DNA from: Dermanyssus gallinae
Lineage: Eukaryota > Arthropoda > Arachnida > Mesostigmata > Dermanyssidae
NCBI GenBank assembly: GCA_003439945.1
Contig: QVRM01005399.1
Span: 1 to 64,000 of the forward strand
DNA length: 64,000 bases
Reading direction: 5' to 3'
Part shown: piece after piece, positions 1 to 11,214 of the stretch
Layout of the letters: every line of letters begins with the position of its first letter
How positions within the stretch are numbered: position 1 is the stretch's first letter
Translations under genes and position numbers: made by a program
Notes under the pieces: model-generated
What the model was told of the DNA's origin: nothing
Database searches by the model: none
The model's input: only the letters and a program-made list of their open reading frames with translations

Positions 1-874
1 GCGCAAAATATGCGCACCACCACCACCACCACCACTTGGTGCGTTCGGCTCAGCCCAAGTAGTCACCCGACGAGGTCGGAGGTGAGCTTCGTCACGGCCA
101 ATCCCAAACGGGGCTTGGCCGGATCAGGTCGCCTCTCTTCGGTCGCGTACAAATATCGCGGCTGCTCGATTCGCAGCGTTCGATTGGTTGACTGGCTGGC
201 TGGCTGCGCTACGCGATGCGATACGATGCCGGCCAGGCGAGGGTAACAGCGACGCTGACAGCAACAGCGCGGTGGCTGTTCTTGGTGGTGGCAGCGGCGG
301 CGGCGGGCGGTGACGGTGGCGTTCGTCCGGAGACGACAACACGTCGTTGAAGTGGAAGATGACTTCCCGTTGAGATAGTTCAGCTATCCTCCGCTCCAGT
401 AGCCGTTCGAAGGTGCGTAGCGCGCCGCATAGCCCTCATTGATCATTATCTCTTAGTACCAGTAGGTTGCTAGAAAGAGAGCAGTAAGTTGCAAAGGTTG
501 GCTTCGCTGTGCTTCACCAACGGACTGTGCCGCTTGGATTATCTGCGTGTTAATTAATGGGGGGCAACCTTGTGTTTGATCATCCAGACAGTCTAAGATG
601 GTGACAAAGCAGTGCTGTTGGTGGTGGCGGCAGCGGCGGCAGCAGCAGCAGCAGAACACAGAGCTTCCAAATTCATCTGCTGAAATTCGGTCTAGTTGTT
701 TTCACGTCGGTTTTAACAGCGACCAGCAAAGTGAGGTGACGTACCGCCACAGAGGTCTTCTCGATACGACTGAGTGCGGGGCGTCCTCAGTAGTTACTTG
801 CGTGTCCTTTGTGGCATAGGAGTGAGAACATAAGAAGGCGGGAAGGATAGTCAATGCCAGTGTGTTGACTGACA
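1..874. other. Upstream region of the GPCR gene
   Basis: No coding region can be supported here. A short (CAC)n run lies at about 17-37, and the stretch 230-320 is GC-rich with GGC/GGT repeats. CAG/CAA-rich sequence at about 630-658 gives a spurious poly-Gln frame. The region may hold the 5' leader and promoter of the GPCR that starts at 875, but no TATA box or initiator stands out. Confidence 0.4.
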
Positions 875-2314
875 ATGTTAGACGGCAATTATAGTCTACT
901 CGAAGGGCTCATGGATCGGTTGAAAGAAGAGGGCCAGATGTTCATCACCTCGAACGAGTCCGAAGCGCAGCTACGGTGCGGCCACTTCTGGGACCTGGGC
1001 GGCTCGCCGGTGTTGCTGCCCGAAGTGGAGCTCATCAAAACCATCACATACCACTACATCCTACCGGTGATCATTGTGTTCGGCGTCGTGGGCAACCTGC
1101 TCAATTTACTCGTGCTAGGCTACTTCAAGGGAAAGACGTTCATCTATCTGTTCTGGCTGGCCGTCTCGGATCTGGCCGCATTGCTCGCCGGCATCTGCTG
1201 GGTGCACCGGGTGTCGTCATGTCCCCGAAACGCGCTCGAAGCGTTCATCACGTGCCACGTACTGCACGTCGCTGTGCATATGTTCTGCACGATCAGTGCG
1301 TTTCTTGTGGTCGTGCTCACCGCCACTCGCTTCTGGGCCGTCTGCTTTCCGATGAGCCAGGCGATGTCGAAGAGCACGACGCGCATACGGATTGCCATCG
1401 TGGTCTGTTTTCTGCTCGCGTTCGTTCTCTATGCGCCGATGTCGCTCCTCTATCGGGTCGAAACGATTGTTCTTCAGTTCGAGTCGGCGGCGCCTGACAC
1501 GCTCTGGAACGGCACAACGCTGCCCGACACACTCTGGAACGGCACAACGCTGCCCGGTACGCTGTGGAACGGCACAGTGCCCGGCACGCTCTGGAACGGC
1601 ACAGTGCCCGGCACGCTCTGGAACGGCACAACGCTACCCGACACGCCCTGGAACGGCACAGCGCTGCCCGACACGCTCTGGAACGGGCCCGCAGACCTCC
1701 GAGACAACACGACAACGACGACAGCCATCGTCTGTTACGTGTGCAAGTTTAGTCGACTCAACGAGCACCCAGCGATCCGGGTGTACGTGCAGATGCGCGA
1801 GATCATCTCGCGGGTCGGCCCCGTCGTTCTCGTGGCTGCGCTCAACTTCGGCATCATCCTGTCGCTGTCCCGCCACCAGGAGCGGCGGTCGAGCCTCGGC
1901 TGCGCGTCGAGCCAGCGCAACAAAGCCGAGGAGCGGCGACTCGTCATTCTGCTCAAGACGGTCATGGCGCTGTTTCTCATCTGCACGACGCCGATCGCCG
2001 TCATGCAGGCGACGATCGTCTCGTCGCAGCTCAACAACGTCCGCTACGAAATCTTTCGGGCGGCCGCAAACCTGCTCGTGTTCGTCAACAACGCGTCGAA
2101 TTTCTACGTCTACTGTCTGTGCTCGGTGACCATCCGAAAGCGGGTGGCGGCCGTACTCTGCCGGTGCGTCGGCGTCCAGCTCAGCAGTCCGACGAGGTCG
2201 CTGAGCGTCGAACGGCCACCTACGATCCGCAGCCTCAGCACCTCGCTGCGAAGCCTCGACGGTGCGTCGACGGTACCGTCGGGAAATCCGAGATGCAATG
2301 GCGGCCCTGATTAG
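875..2314 (+). CDS. Rhodopsin-class (class A) GPCR, peptide-receptor type
   Basis: A 479-residue, intronless seven-helix receptor, presumably at the cell surface and coupled to a G protein; the ligand is unknown. Visible landmarks: TM1 with GVVGN (Asn74), TM2 with LAVSDL (Asp99), Cys127 at the top of TM3, TM3 end ATRF with Arg152 in place of the DRY motif, TM6 with CTTP where CWxP is usual, and TM7 ending NFYVY (409-413), the NPxxY position with Pro replaced by Phe. NFxxY endings are known in FMRFamide-receptor-like and GPR139-like peptide receptors, so I infer a neuropeptide receptor. TM4 lacks the usual Trp. The loop between TM4 and TM5 is expanded by seven tandem WNGT-type units (about residues 208-272). 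An Asn-Thr-Thr sequon follows, and further sequons lie near the N-terminus. The start ATG at 875 is the first in frame and leaves a short extracellular N-terminus. A partial broken copy of the 3' end lies 0.5 kb downstream. Confidence 0.9.
   Translation: MLDGNYSLLEGLMDRLKEEGQMFITSNESEAQLRCGHFWDLGGSPVLLPEVELIKTITYHYILPVIIVFGVVGNLLNLLVLGYFKGKTFIYLFWLAVSDLAALLAGICWVHRVSSCPRNALEAFITCHVLHVAVHMFCTISAFLVVVLTATRFWAVCFPMSQAMSKSTTRIRIAIVVCFLLAFVLYAPMSLLYRVETIVLQFESAAPDTLWNGTTLPDTLWNGTTLPGTLWNGTVPGTLWNGTVPGTLWNGTTLPDTPWNGTALPDTLWNGPADLRDNTTTTTAIVCYVCKFSRLNEHPAIRVYVQMREIISRVGPVVLVAALNFGIILSLSRHQERRSSLGCASSQRNKAEERRLVILLKTVMALFLICTTPIAVMQATIVSSQLNNVRYEIFRAAANLLVFVNNASNFYVYCLCSVTIRKRVAAVLCRCVGVQLSSPTRSLSVERPPTIRSLSTSLRSLDGASTVPSGNPRCNGGPD
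1494..1692 (+). repeat. Coding minisatellite in GPCR extracellular loop 2
   Basis: Seven in-frame units of 27-30 nt, each containing CTCTGGAACGGCACA or a near copy. They encode (D/G)TLWNGT followed by TLPD, TLPG or VPG. Six units give the N-glycosylation sequon Asn-Gly-Thr; the seventh ends Asn-Gly-Pro and cannot be glycosylated. The units are nearly identical, pointing to recent expansion or homogenisation and likely copy-number variation. Confidence 0.95.
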
Positions 2315-2828
2315 CAAACCCTGATTTGTTTTTTTTTGCTGGAGAAGGAGTTAAATGCTTTAGGCACAAACGCAACAGGGCGAGTATATAGACACTTAGC
2401 CCTATGCAGTGTGGGACTCACCGCCGACGATTGGACATTATTTCGCCGAGATCGTACCCACTCAAAGCACCTCCCCACATAAGCTTCACTCTCTGTCGGC
2501 CCGGCTATCCTCCTAATAGTAGTACTACGAGCCGACAGGAGGAGTGGTGAGTGTCTTTTGAATCAATTGGCTAAAGGCATCTCAGAGTTTTGCTCTATAC
2601 CTGCCATACTGCGTCTTAACACCTGCGAAAAGTTATTCAAGGGGTAGCGTCGTATTTTGTCTTCTCTGTCGCAAATCGGTCTCTCCTGGGTCGATCCGGG
2701 TGCCCCTTTTTAACCAGTACACCTTGTACCACTGCAGCTCCTATATTACACTGAGAGGTGCCTTTACAAATGAATTGTACGAATTAGGAAATCCTCTGAG
2801 TGGGCAGGTTCGAAGGGTTCGTAGAGCT
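2315..2828. other. Spacer between GPCR and its partial duplicate
   Basis: About 0.5 kb with no supportable coding sequence. No clear polyadenylation signal was seen directly after the GPCR stop codon. Confidence 0.5.
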
Positions 2829-3153
2829 GCAGGCGATGATCTTCTCGTAGCAGCTCAACAACCTTCGCTACAAAGAAGATCTTTCGGGTGACCGCAAACC
2901 TGTTCGTGTTCGTCAACAACGCGTCAAACTTCTACGTCTACTATCTGTGCTCGGTGACCATCCGAAAGCGGGTGGCGTCCATTGTCTGCCAGAGCCTCGG
3001 TGTCTAACTCAGCAATCCGGCGAAATTGCTGAGCGTTGAACGTCTACCTATGGCCCACAGCCTCAGCACCTCGCTGCGAAGCCTCGACGCCGCGTCTACG
3101 ATACCGTCGGCAAATCCGAGAAGCAATGGCGGCCCTGATTAGCAACCCTGATT
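2829..3153 (+). pseudogene. Truncated duplicate of the GPCR 3' end
   Basis: This segment aligns base by base with 2004-2328 of the GPCR, covering the TM6 end, TM7, the C-terminal tail and about 14 bases past the stop codon. The TM7 stretch still reads NNASNFYVYYLCSVTIRKRVA. It is broken: a Ser codon has become TAG near 2850, a 4-base insertion follows CGCTAC near 2872, and a Gln codon has become TAA near 3005. No other part of the receptor is present, so it is a partial tandem duplication and not a second receptor. Substitutions are scattered, so it is not very recent. Confidence 0.9.
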
Positions 3154-3203
3154 GGAAAGTGTGTCAATGTCATGTTTGTATATACATGTACACATTTTTT
3201 GAA

Positions 3204-3204
3204 C

Positions 3205-3280
<76 letters not shown>

Positions 3281-3307
3281 ATATATATACATATATATAT
3301 ATATATT
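3204..3307. repeat. (TA)n microsatellite
   Basis: About 100 bp of nearly pure TA dinucleotide with a few G or C interruptions, just after the GPCR pseudogene. Confidence 0.95.
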
Positions 3308-3981
3308 TGACATGATAGCGCTCATCGCCCAACAAAAACGTAGCATTATTGAAGGTGCTTAGCTTATGACTGCCCATAGCTATAGCGGCTTCTGTTGTCA
3401 CCTAGGCAAGTAACCTCTGGGTAGCGCGTTTAGATCGAAGAATCGTTTTTACTGATGCGTGCAGCATGGTCTCCGTGACCCCAGGTGGTCGCTTACTCAT
3501 ACCTGTTTGTTCACCTGCAGTTGCACTTGCATGAGTACGCTAGCAGGTGCCTTGCCAGGAACATACTCAACACAGATCTAGAACGATATATGGTGGCATT
3601 AGATGTCGCTTGAGCATGACCGCATTGCAGATCGCACAAGCGTTGCTTCATATAGAGATACAACCTACCTGTCAGGCTGGCATGACCGTCTGTTGTTCCT
3701 AAAAATAATCAAGTTATTTGTGGTGATGGACAAGCCAGGTACGCACCGCCGAAGACCTGCTTCCACCACATCGACACATCTCCACCTAAACGTATCGCTC
3801 AACACAGAGGCAAATATGTCAAAATGTATCTTACCGCGTATATATATATATATCCATATGCATGTGTAAATATAGGAATATATATTTATACGTTTCGACA
3901 TGAAGCGCATGTATATAGAGCAAAGTCGCGCATACACGCCAAATGTTCATATAGGTACAACAATCACACCTAGCCTACATC

Positions 3982-4022
<41 letters not shown>

Positions 4023-4384
4023 TATTTATGTGTATGTAAATAAACACATACATATGCTTACTAATGGTGGGATAATTGCTTGATGATGAACACAAGACAA
4101 ATGCAGACCGGTTAGTTTGAGATAAGACTACTATATATATATATATATATATATAGCCGAAATTAATAATGACTGTAAGTAAGGCAATTGTGGTGATGTA
4201 CTTGGAATGTTTTTGATGGGTATTTGTAATTTAAGATAAACGAGGCTTAATCTGAGGGTGCCATACATGTGTATATATGACCTACACATATATTTTTATA
4301 TACTTCTATGTAAATAAACGCATAAATGTTACTACTTACGTATACCCGAATATTGATTAGTAATGAACATAAACTAATTGCTGT

Positions 4385-4441
<57 letters not shown>

Positions 4442-5394
4442 TTATTCGCTTGACATGTATATCTAAATATGCATGTCACTCTTTATATCATCAAACTTTT
4501 TCGGACTGACCCTCAGCCAAGATTAAACGTCCACGGGACTGCTTTTCGCATTGCTTTATAGACGGAACCCCATAAAGACAAATGTGCAACGGTGGGGCTC
4601 GAAGCCGCTCACCTATGTGTCTCCTTCGGCCGCATCCATATAATCAATGTATCGTCCAATACCTAATGAGTATTTGCCTTCCATTGGGACAACTTATTCT
4701 TCGTAATAGCGACCTGGTCCTTTCTAACATTTAGTCTTAAAGCTAGGACCTCTGAAAGATATATAACTCTATCCCCCCCCCCCCCAAAGCTACATGTTAT
4801 TTTACAGTATGGCCAATTGACTCATTCCATAACCCACAAGCTCGACATTCCGTATTTTTCGTCCCTATTGTTAGCTTATTGTATTCTTGCGTCCAACATC
4901 CCGGTCCTGGCATCTGCCAATAGCTCACTTGCTCTTGAATTATCGTATACCCATTCTACCCCGCCCTGCACCCCGCTTTTCCTTTTTATACGTGTCTGCC
5001 AAGCTGTCACACTCGATCTAGAATTCATCGCCATTTCCATTTGCTCGCAGATGACTTTTACCCTTGATTTCACCATTTTCTCCGATACTTTCGTGCTTGC
5101 CCATAGCAGGCGTAATGTACCCAATCCCCCCAGCTGCGAACTCTACTCTGCGATCCAATATCGTTTTCATACTTAGTGCCGTATTCACTAGTTGCATCTG
5201 TTTAATCCATCTTAGCTGTGACATTCTTAATCTTAATACTAAATGTCAGCTTACGTTAAACTTCCCTTTGTACATTTTGACACTCTTCTCTACCCCCCCC
5301 CCCCCACAAGAAAAATGCAAATATTTTTACGTCTGTTTGTATTGTTTCTAACTTCTTTCCCAACCCCGCGCTGTATATATAAAGTAATATATAA

Positions 5395-5434
<40 letters not shown>

Positions 5435-5440
5435 TCAGAT
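3308..5440. other. AT-rich intergenic stretch with TA arrays
   Basis: No coding sequence is supported. It holds (TA)n arrays at about 3986-4018, 4132-4156, 4387-4439 and 5399-5434, poly-C runs at about 4772-4786 and 5287-5305, and a SINE-like repeat at 4490-4645. Open frames here are Tyr-Ile runs from the TA arrays or random. Confidence 0.6.
4490..4645 (-). repeat. SINE-like dispersed repeat, copy 1
   Basis: About 140 bp that recurs, with roughly 80% identity by eye, at 51880-52022. Shared blocks include CGTCCACGGGACTGCTTT and GACTGA(C/T)CCTCAGCC-like sequence. On the minus strand it contains CGGCTTCGAGCCCC, which resembles an RNA polymerase III B box, so a tRNA-derived SINE in minus orientation is likely. 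The A box is not clear. Confidence 0.6.
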
Positions 5441-6790
5441 AGCCGTTCCTGTAGTAAACGGTTGGTATGCGCGGGAGCGCCATCTTGCCTACTGCTGCGC
5501 GGATGCCAGTGATTCCAGACCGAACGGTTAATGCCCTGAGTTTAGCCGATCTGTACGTGTACCAATCGGGCGCGTGCTGCCTTAGCTGAAGACGCATAGT
5601 GAGATAAGAGTACCACCACATGAAGCAAACGTTTCTATTAGAGATTCGTTTGCGTCTATTTCTGTCTTTCGCAGCAGCCATCTAAAAAACGGTGTGTCTG
5701 TATATGCAAGAATATAACGCAGAATCGCAATGTGACTCTGAATTCGATTATATGGGTATGAGCTATATGCTACCTTGCTTGCGATCAGATGGACAGGAGT
5801 AATATGGCCTCCTTCTTTACCGTGATGGCGGAGCGAAAGAAGAATCCCTGGTGCGTCTATTCGGACTGGCAAAGGAGCGGTTCCCCCTCCTTTGCCAGTG
5901 CTTAAATTATTTGGTCGGCGGGAATGTAAGTATTATATCTTTATTGCATAGTAGTCCCTTAGACACTTCATTATCTACGGTCTCAGGACCGTTTGTAGAA
6001 CACGCAAGTAAACTTTGTTTGTGATGGTTTTGCTTTTTAAAAAAAAATGCATTTTCTGGATACTACATTCAGAAAGTGAACACTGAACAGGAGTTAGCTT
6101 TTTTCCCACAATAGGGACATTAGCTGGATCGTGAACAAACCAGCGAACATTTCTACGATTTATTTTCGCATTTATAGTGAATATTCTTTCATCCGAGAGG
6201 GAACGAAGACGGCCTACTGTGTTGTGCGTGACACAAGAGAGAGAGAAGCAAATGGCATCGAGCAAACCTATTGATTTTTGCGGCCTCAGAGAGTATTTGC
6301 GTAATTTGTATGACATGGGAATCTTACCTGAGGTCTTCGTAAATAAGCCTGAATGTAGTCAATGTGCATTGCTGAATGGGCGAGCAGGATTTCTAATCGA
6401 GGTCAAAGGATTCTCATAAATTCGTAGTTGGACGCTGGTGATCAGTTGTTGAGTCCTTTCTGTGCGCACTTTATCGTGAATCTTCCTTTTTACTATGTAG
6501 GAACCCTGTTATGTTGTTTCCTCTTTAGCCGCATATTGGGCTGCATTTAGCTAAATTGTCCGTAGACTAGCGCCAAGGAAATTTGAAAATCTTGGAGCAG
6601 GTTTGTTCGGCGCAGAGGGCATTGACATAGCTGCATTTCGCTCAGATGGTGCATTCTCTCCTGCCACGGCTGCAATACGTATTTGTATGCTACTGAACAC
6701 GAACCTTCATCTGCTATCTGTAAACCGGATGACCGCATTCCCGATACGTCGATGGTTCACATCGTAAAGCGCACCAATTTTGTCGAGAAC

Positions 6791-6835
6791 CTTGGTTTTT
6801 GAGGGTGTCGCCACTTGGCACCCTCAAAAACCAAG
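6791..6835. repeat. Perfect 17-bp inverted repeat
   Basis: The arm CTTGGTTTTTGAGGGTG (6791-6807) is exactly complementary to 6819-6835, around an 11-base loop. No transposon ends or gene are recognisable around it. Confidence 0.85.
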
Positions 6836-7581
6836 CTTTAGTAAGTCTACAATAGACGCAAACATGATACCTGAGTCAGCAACCTATGCTGCCACAAGGA
6901 CTGTTAGGAGGACCCTAAATATCTCATCATGCCCGGCCCCCGGTGCATTGCAGATATGCCTCACGTCGAATCCAAGCTCATAGGGACGGAGGATGCTCTA
7001 GAATTGAAAGCGACCTATAATAACAGGTTGCTCTGCTGATTATGAGGTTGCAAGTGCATTAAACTTGATTAAATGTATCTACTCCTCAATTTTAGGTACA
7101 ATAATGCTTTGTATGCTAACATATTTTAATCACGTCTTCTATCAGCATGTTTAGCTGACAGGTATTATTCAGTACTAATAGCCGATGCGTAACCGTGGCC
7201 AATTCTTTGACATTTGCCAGGGGGATCTAAAAATAATCAGGCCTACGTTTTTGTAGTTTGACTGGTAGAGCACTACTCTGCATACTCTGATGATTTAATA
7301 ATTTGTGTGCCAACAAAAATTTTCAATTTTCAATTTGAGACTTATTTACGGAGCCGCAATTTCACAATGCTTAATTTATCGTATACAAAAATATTTAAAA
7401 TATGGAAAAGCACCAACATTATTCACTTCATACTTCAACATGTGTCACCCCATACGAAACTAACAATTGAAGTCGCTAAAACTTCCCCCGTTCATACACA
7501 TGGCACGCTTTCTTCCACCTATTGACAGGTAACTAGTTCTGACTAGATTTTTTACTCATTACCCATTATTTACAAGCAAAT

Positions 7582-7821
7582 TTACTGGGAAATTTCGGTC
7601 CAGATAGTCGGCAGGGTGTACGCGAGAGCATGGAGGGTGGACATCTTTAGGGCTACTGGCCTCACATATTCCGTTGCACGCCGAGCTGTGCGTCTAACAG
7701 CAGCTCTTCTAGAAAAAGCAGCATCATTCGAAATAACTCCTCTATACATGTCCAAGGCAAGCAGGGCAATTTGTACTCTGTAAATATCCCTTAAGGCAAA
7801 AGCGTAAAGTCTTGAAAACAC
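7582..7821 (-). pseudogene. Possible C-terminal relic of a non-LTR element ORF
   Basis: A 79-codon frame ends with an Arg-rich segment then YTLPTIWTEIS. This resembles the hydrophobic Leu-Pro-x-x-Trp tail found at the end of many non-LTR reverse transcriptase ORFs. No RT core motifs are present nearby. The match is short and could be chance. Confidence 0.25.
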
Positions 7822-10145
7822 TTACGAACCGAATCGCTACGGCGGTACGGCCGATACTGTAAGTATGCACATATAGGCATGATTCGATGTCACTGAAGCA
7901 ATGAACAACAAAACATCAACTTGAGGTCGGTGCTTGCTAAAGAGTAATTTTTTTTTAAATTAAGTACGAATGAACGCCATGAGCAGAAGTTAAATAGGTA
8001 TAGCTGTATAGTGCAGAGAGCGGTATTGCATCCACGCACACACAGAGGCCGCTGTCAAACAGAGCAGTGTCGATAACTGACTAAAAATAAAAATCGAACT
8101 CACCAGTCTAATCTCACAATCGATACTATTCGATGTAGGATATATCAATAAATGTTGACATATGTAATGTACATATATATATAGTTTCCCAGGCATGCGT
8201 CCGTTTGCCCATCCACCAAGCAGACAAGCTGCTTCTGTGATTTAAACCGTCCACGGCAGGTGTCATATTGGAATATTGAGGATGTAGGTCATCGGAGCGC
8301 ACACAAAAAATGTCCAAGTAAGTCGCAAAACTAAATCGCTCGGAGAGCAAGTATACTAGCAAGAATATCGGCCGTCGTGCCTTGAGGGAAGTTTAGCCGC
8401 ACGCGTCTTAGGGACGTGTAAATTGCCCTGTCACGGCCACCTTTTTATTCTGCAGTTGAATGGGGCTCCCAAACCGAAAATCAACATTTTAGTTTAGTAA
8501 AACGAATACGGGCTTTATGAAGGCGAATCTACATACCAGTGGCGGTTAGAATGATACAAAGGAAAATATAGTTTGTAAAACGTAGCGATGCTTACATTAC
8601 CATGATAATGCGGTCACTAAAATCAAGGTCAGGACGTAACGTTTAGGCCTATACTACATGTTAACGCTAGAGTGCGTAGGCCAGTACTCAGGTGTCTCTA
8701 AAGGTGATTTTCGGCTTAGTCCTAAAAAATATATATATATTTCAAACTCACAAAGTAACCACACTGTTATCGTATTGCGATATAATGCATTTGTTTTGCG
8801 CCAGTGAAGTGTTTGAGTTAGACGCACATAGCAGAACAGAAAGATGCTTGGCAAGAAGCCCAGCCTATTGTTAGAAAGAATCTAATGTAAAGGTCGGAAG
8901 GCGCTCCCTTTACCCGTTTATTGACGTAGCGAAAAAGCGTTCTAGTGTTCTCTTTCATTAGCTTGAGTTTACAAACGCGCGGTGCCAATCTGTAGACCCT
9001 ACGTTTACGAGCAATATAATTTATGTTAATCTCCAGGTCCCGAATGGAACCGCTTTGGTCAGCCAGCGACGTAAATTCTGCCCAACTTAATCCATCTGGG
9101 TGGCATCTATTCTCGCATTAGGAGTGGCATCTATTCTGTATTCTAATGTTTGACGGCAATTACCCGTTAAAAGCAAGTAAAATATCAAAACATATGGCAG
9201 GTACTACAATCAGATTTGATGTGAGGGGATCACGTTTTCACTCTCTTGTGAAGTAAAAATCAAGTACGGATTTAAGCGCTGGACTAGGCTAGCGGATACG
9301 CTGGAGTAAGCAATTTGCCGAAGCACAGGTCATAAATATTGATTATATTAAGTCGTCAAGTCACCAAAAAAAGCCTAATTTTAGATGGTCGGTCAATCTA
9401 TAGAAATTTGAAGTCTCCGTTTATGGCAGGGCACTATTTTCACAGCCGTTTTCTGTAACAGCTCAAGTGTCATCAATAATTTTTTATGTCTGTTGAGCAC
9501 TGTCTCCCCGAGATAGACGCATAACGGAGAGGATTCGGAGGCTATCCTGTTTGTAGATTGAATCCAGAGATACGTGTTCACCTAGAAAGCTAAAGTGGGC
9601 GTTCAAAACACCTAGCCAGTTTGTGATGAAGACACATGCGCCCTCGGCACGCAAATGCTAATCATACTTAAAGACACCACACTTATTCCTGAAGCATAGT
9701 GAAGCTATTTATGCTTACATTAAACCACGTTTCGCAAGTTGGAACAAAGCAACTTTCGTGAAACTAACAATCATTTGCTAATGAATCAAAACTGCACCTG
9801 GTTTGGATTTAGACCTAAATTACAAGCATGTAACTAAGCGTCGATGTGTTTCTCCATGGCTTTTGACACAACTGATGTGGGAGTCAGCCAATATATATAT
9901 ATATATACAAATCGGCAACTGTACTGATTGCAATGTGGACATAAATTACTTACAGGAAAATCGTATATAAAAGTATATTTGCACGGAATAGGTTGGAGAT
10001 AGACTCGAAATGTTACATTAAAAAGTAATGAAGAAATGAATGAAAAAGCGAATAAGAGGAAAGAAGTCGCAGCGTAACGACCTCCGTTATAAGTAGACAA
10101 AAGCGACAAGTCCCAAAGTGTACGGCTCCAACTGTCGTCATTAGC

Positions 10146-10148
10146 TGC

Positions 10149-10242
<94 letters not shown>
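10146..10242. repeat. (TTA)n microsatellite, left flank of RT relic
   Basis: About 97 bp of uninterrupted TTA/ATT trinucleotide, ending about 10 bp before the retrotransposon-derived sequence. Confidence 0.95.
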
Positions 10243-10244
<2 letters not shown>

Positions 10245-10254
10245 TAACGCGGCG

Positions 10255-11096
10255 GTCGTCTTGCGGCTTCTGATGCTCTGCATATAAACAGGACATCCCT
10301 GAAATATGTAAACAGCTTCAAATATCTAGGGGTGATACTCCCTACAAACGGTCGGTCCTTCGTGGAGCACATTACGGACAGAGCGCGCCGAGCCCTGGTT
10401 GCAAGTGTTAGTATACGAACACCTTCGAGACTATCCCTACAAACGACGCTAGCTTTGTTCAACATGACGGTAGCGCCAGTCGCCTCCTACGGAATACAGG
10501 TCATCTGGGATTATCTCTCGTCGGCGCAACTCGAAAAACTCGAGCGGATTAAGCCTGCATTCCTGAAGCGAGCTCTAGGTCTGCATCGCACATCGCTAAA
10601 CAGATACGTGTATCTGCTATGTGACACGCCGTTGCTAATAGAGGACCTAAAGCGTAGATTCAAACTCCCTTCCACTCCGGCCTACGCGCAATTTTACAGC
10701 TCTTGGGAGGGGAAAATGGCGGAGATCGATCCTGATTTCTATAGCACGGGTGCGATTACCTCTGAAACATGGAAACAGGCCGGACGAACGAACCGACACG
10801 TTCTCACGCGCTTTGCTGTTCATGGCTTTCATCACGTTTTATGCGGGACAGGGGGGTTTCATACACCTGCAGATACATGTGTCTGTATAAGATGTGGTAA
10901 AAGATGCCCCAGGTACCACGCGGCATCGTGTGCGGCGGTACCGTCGTTGAATAGCCTAACAGATGCGACTCGGCACAGACAAGGTGCGGACGCGCAGGAG
11001 GTTAGCTTTAACCACTTTTAATATTTGTATAATTATTTGAAACGTTCATACAAGACAATTGTATTTTTAAAGACACAAATAAAATAAATATATATA
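10255..11096 (+). mobile_element. 5'-truncated non-LTR retrotransposon, 3' end
   Basis: The frame from about 10294 to 11021 encodes the C-terminal part of a reverse transcriptase ORF. It starts in the thumb region with YVNSFKYLGVIL, continues with VAPVASYGIQVIW and LERIKPAFLKRALGL, and ends with a Cys/His cluster (CVCIRCGKRC, later HAASC). These blocks are typical of LINE ORF2 proteins after the catalytic domain; the catalytic YxDD region is missing. Two overlapping AATAAA signals at 11078-11088 precede an (ATT)n tail from 11097. Stop codons upstream of the thumb and the missing 5' part show it is dead. A related relic lies at 58250-58770. Confidence 0.8.

Positions 11097-11214
<118 letters not shown>

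Larger units (their letters stand above)
5441..10145. other. Intergenic stretch, no supported gene
   Basis: Mostly featureless sequence. It contains a perfect hairpin at 6791-6835, a tRNA-like A box at about 7253-7275, a frame at 7582-7821 (minus) that may be a retrotransposon C-terminus, and a short (TA)n at about 9890-9907. The open frames here are short and have no recognised motif. Confidence 0.5.

Noticed and set aside
1392..2129. 245-codon Arg/Ser-rich frame over the GPCR
   Set aside because: It is an out-of-frame shadow of GC-rich GPCR codons; the composition is artefactual and the true frame has seven helices.
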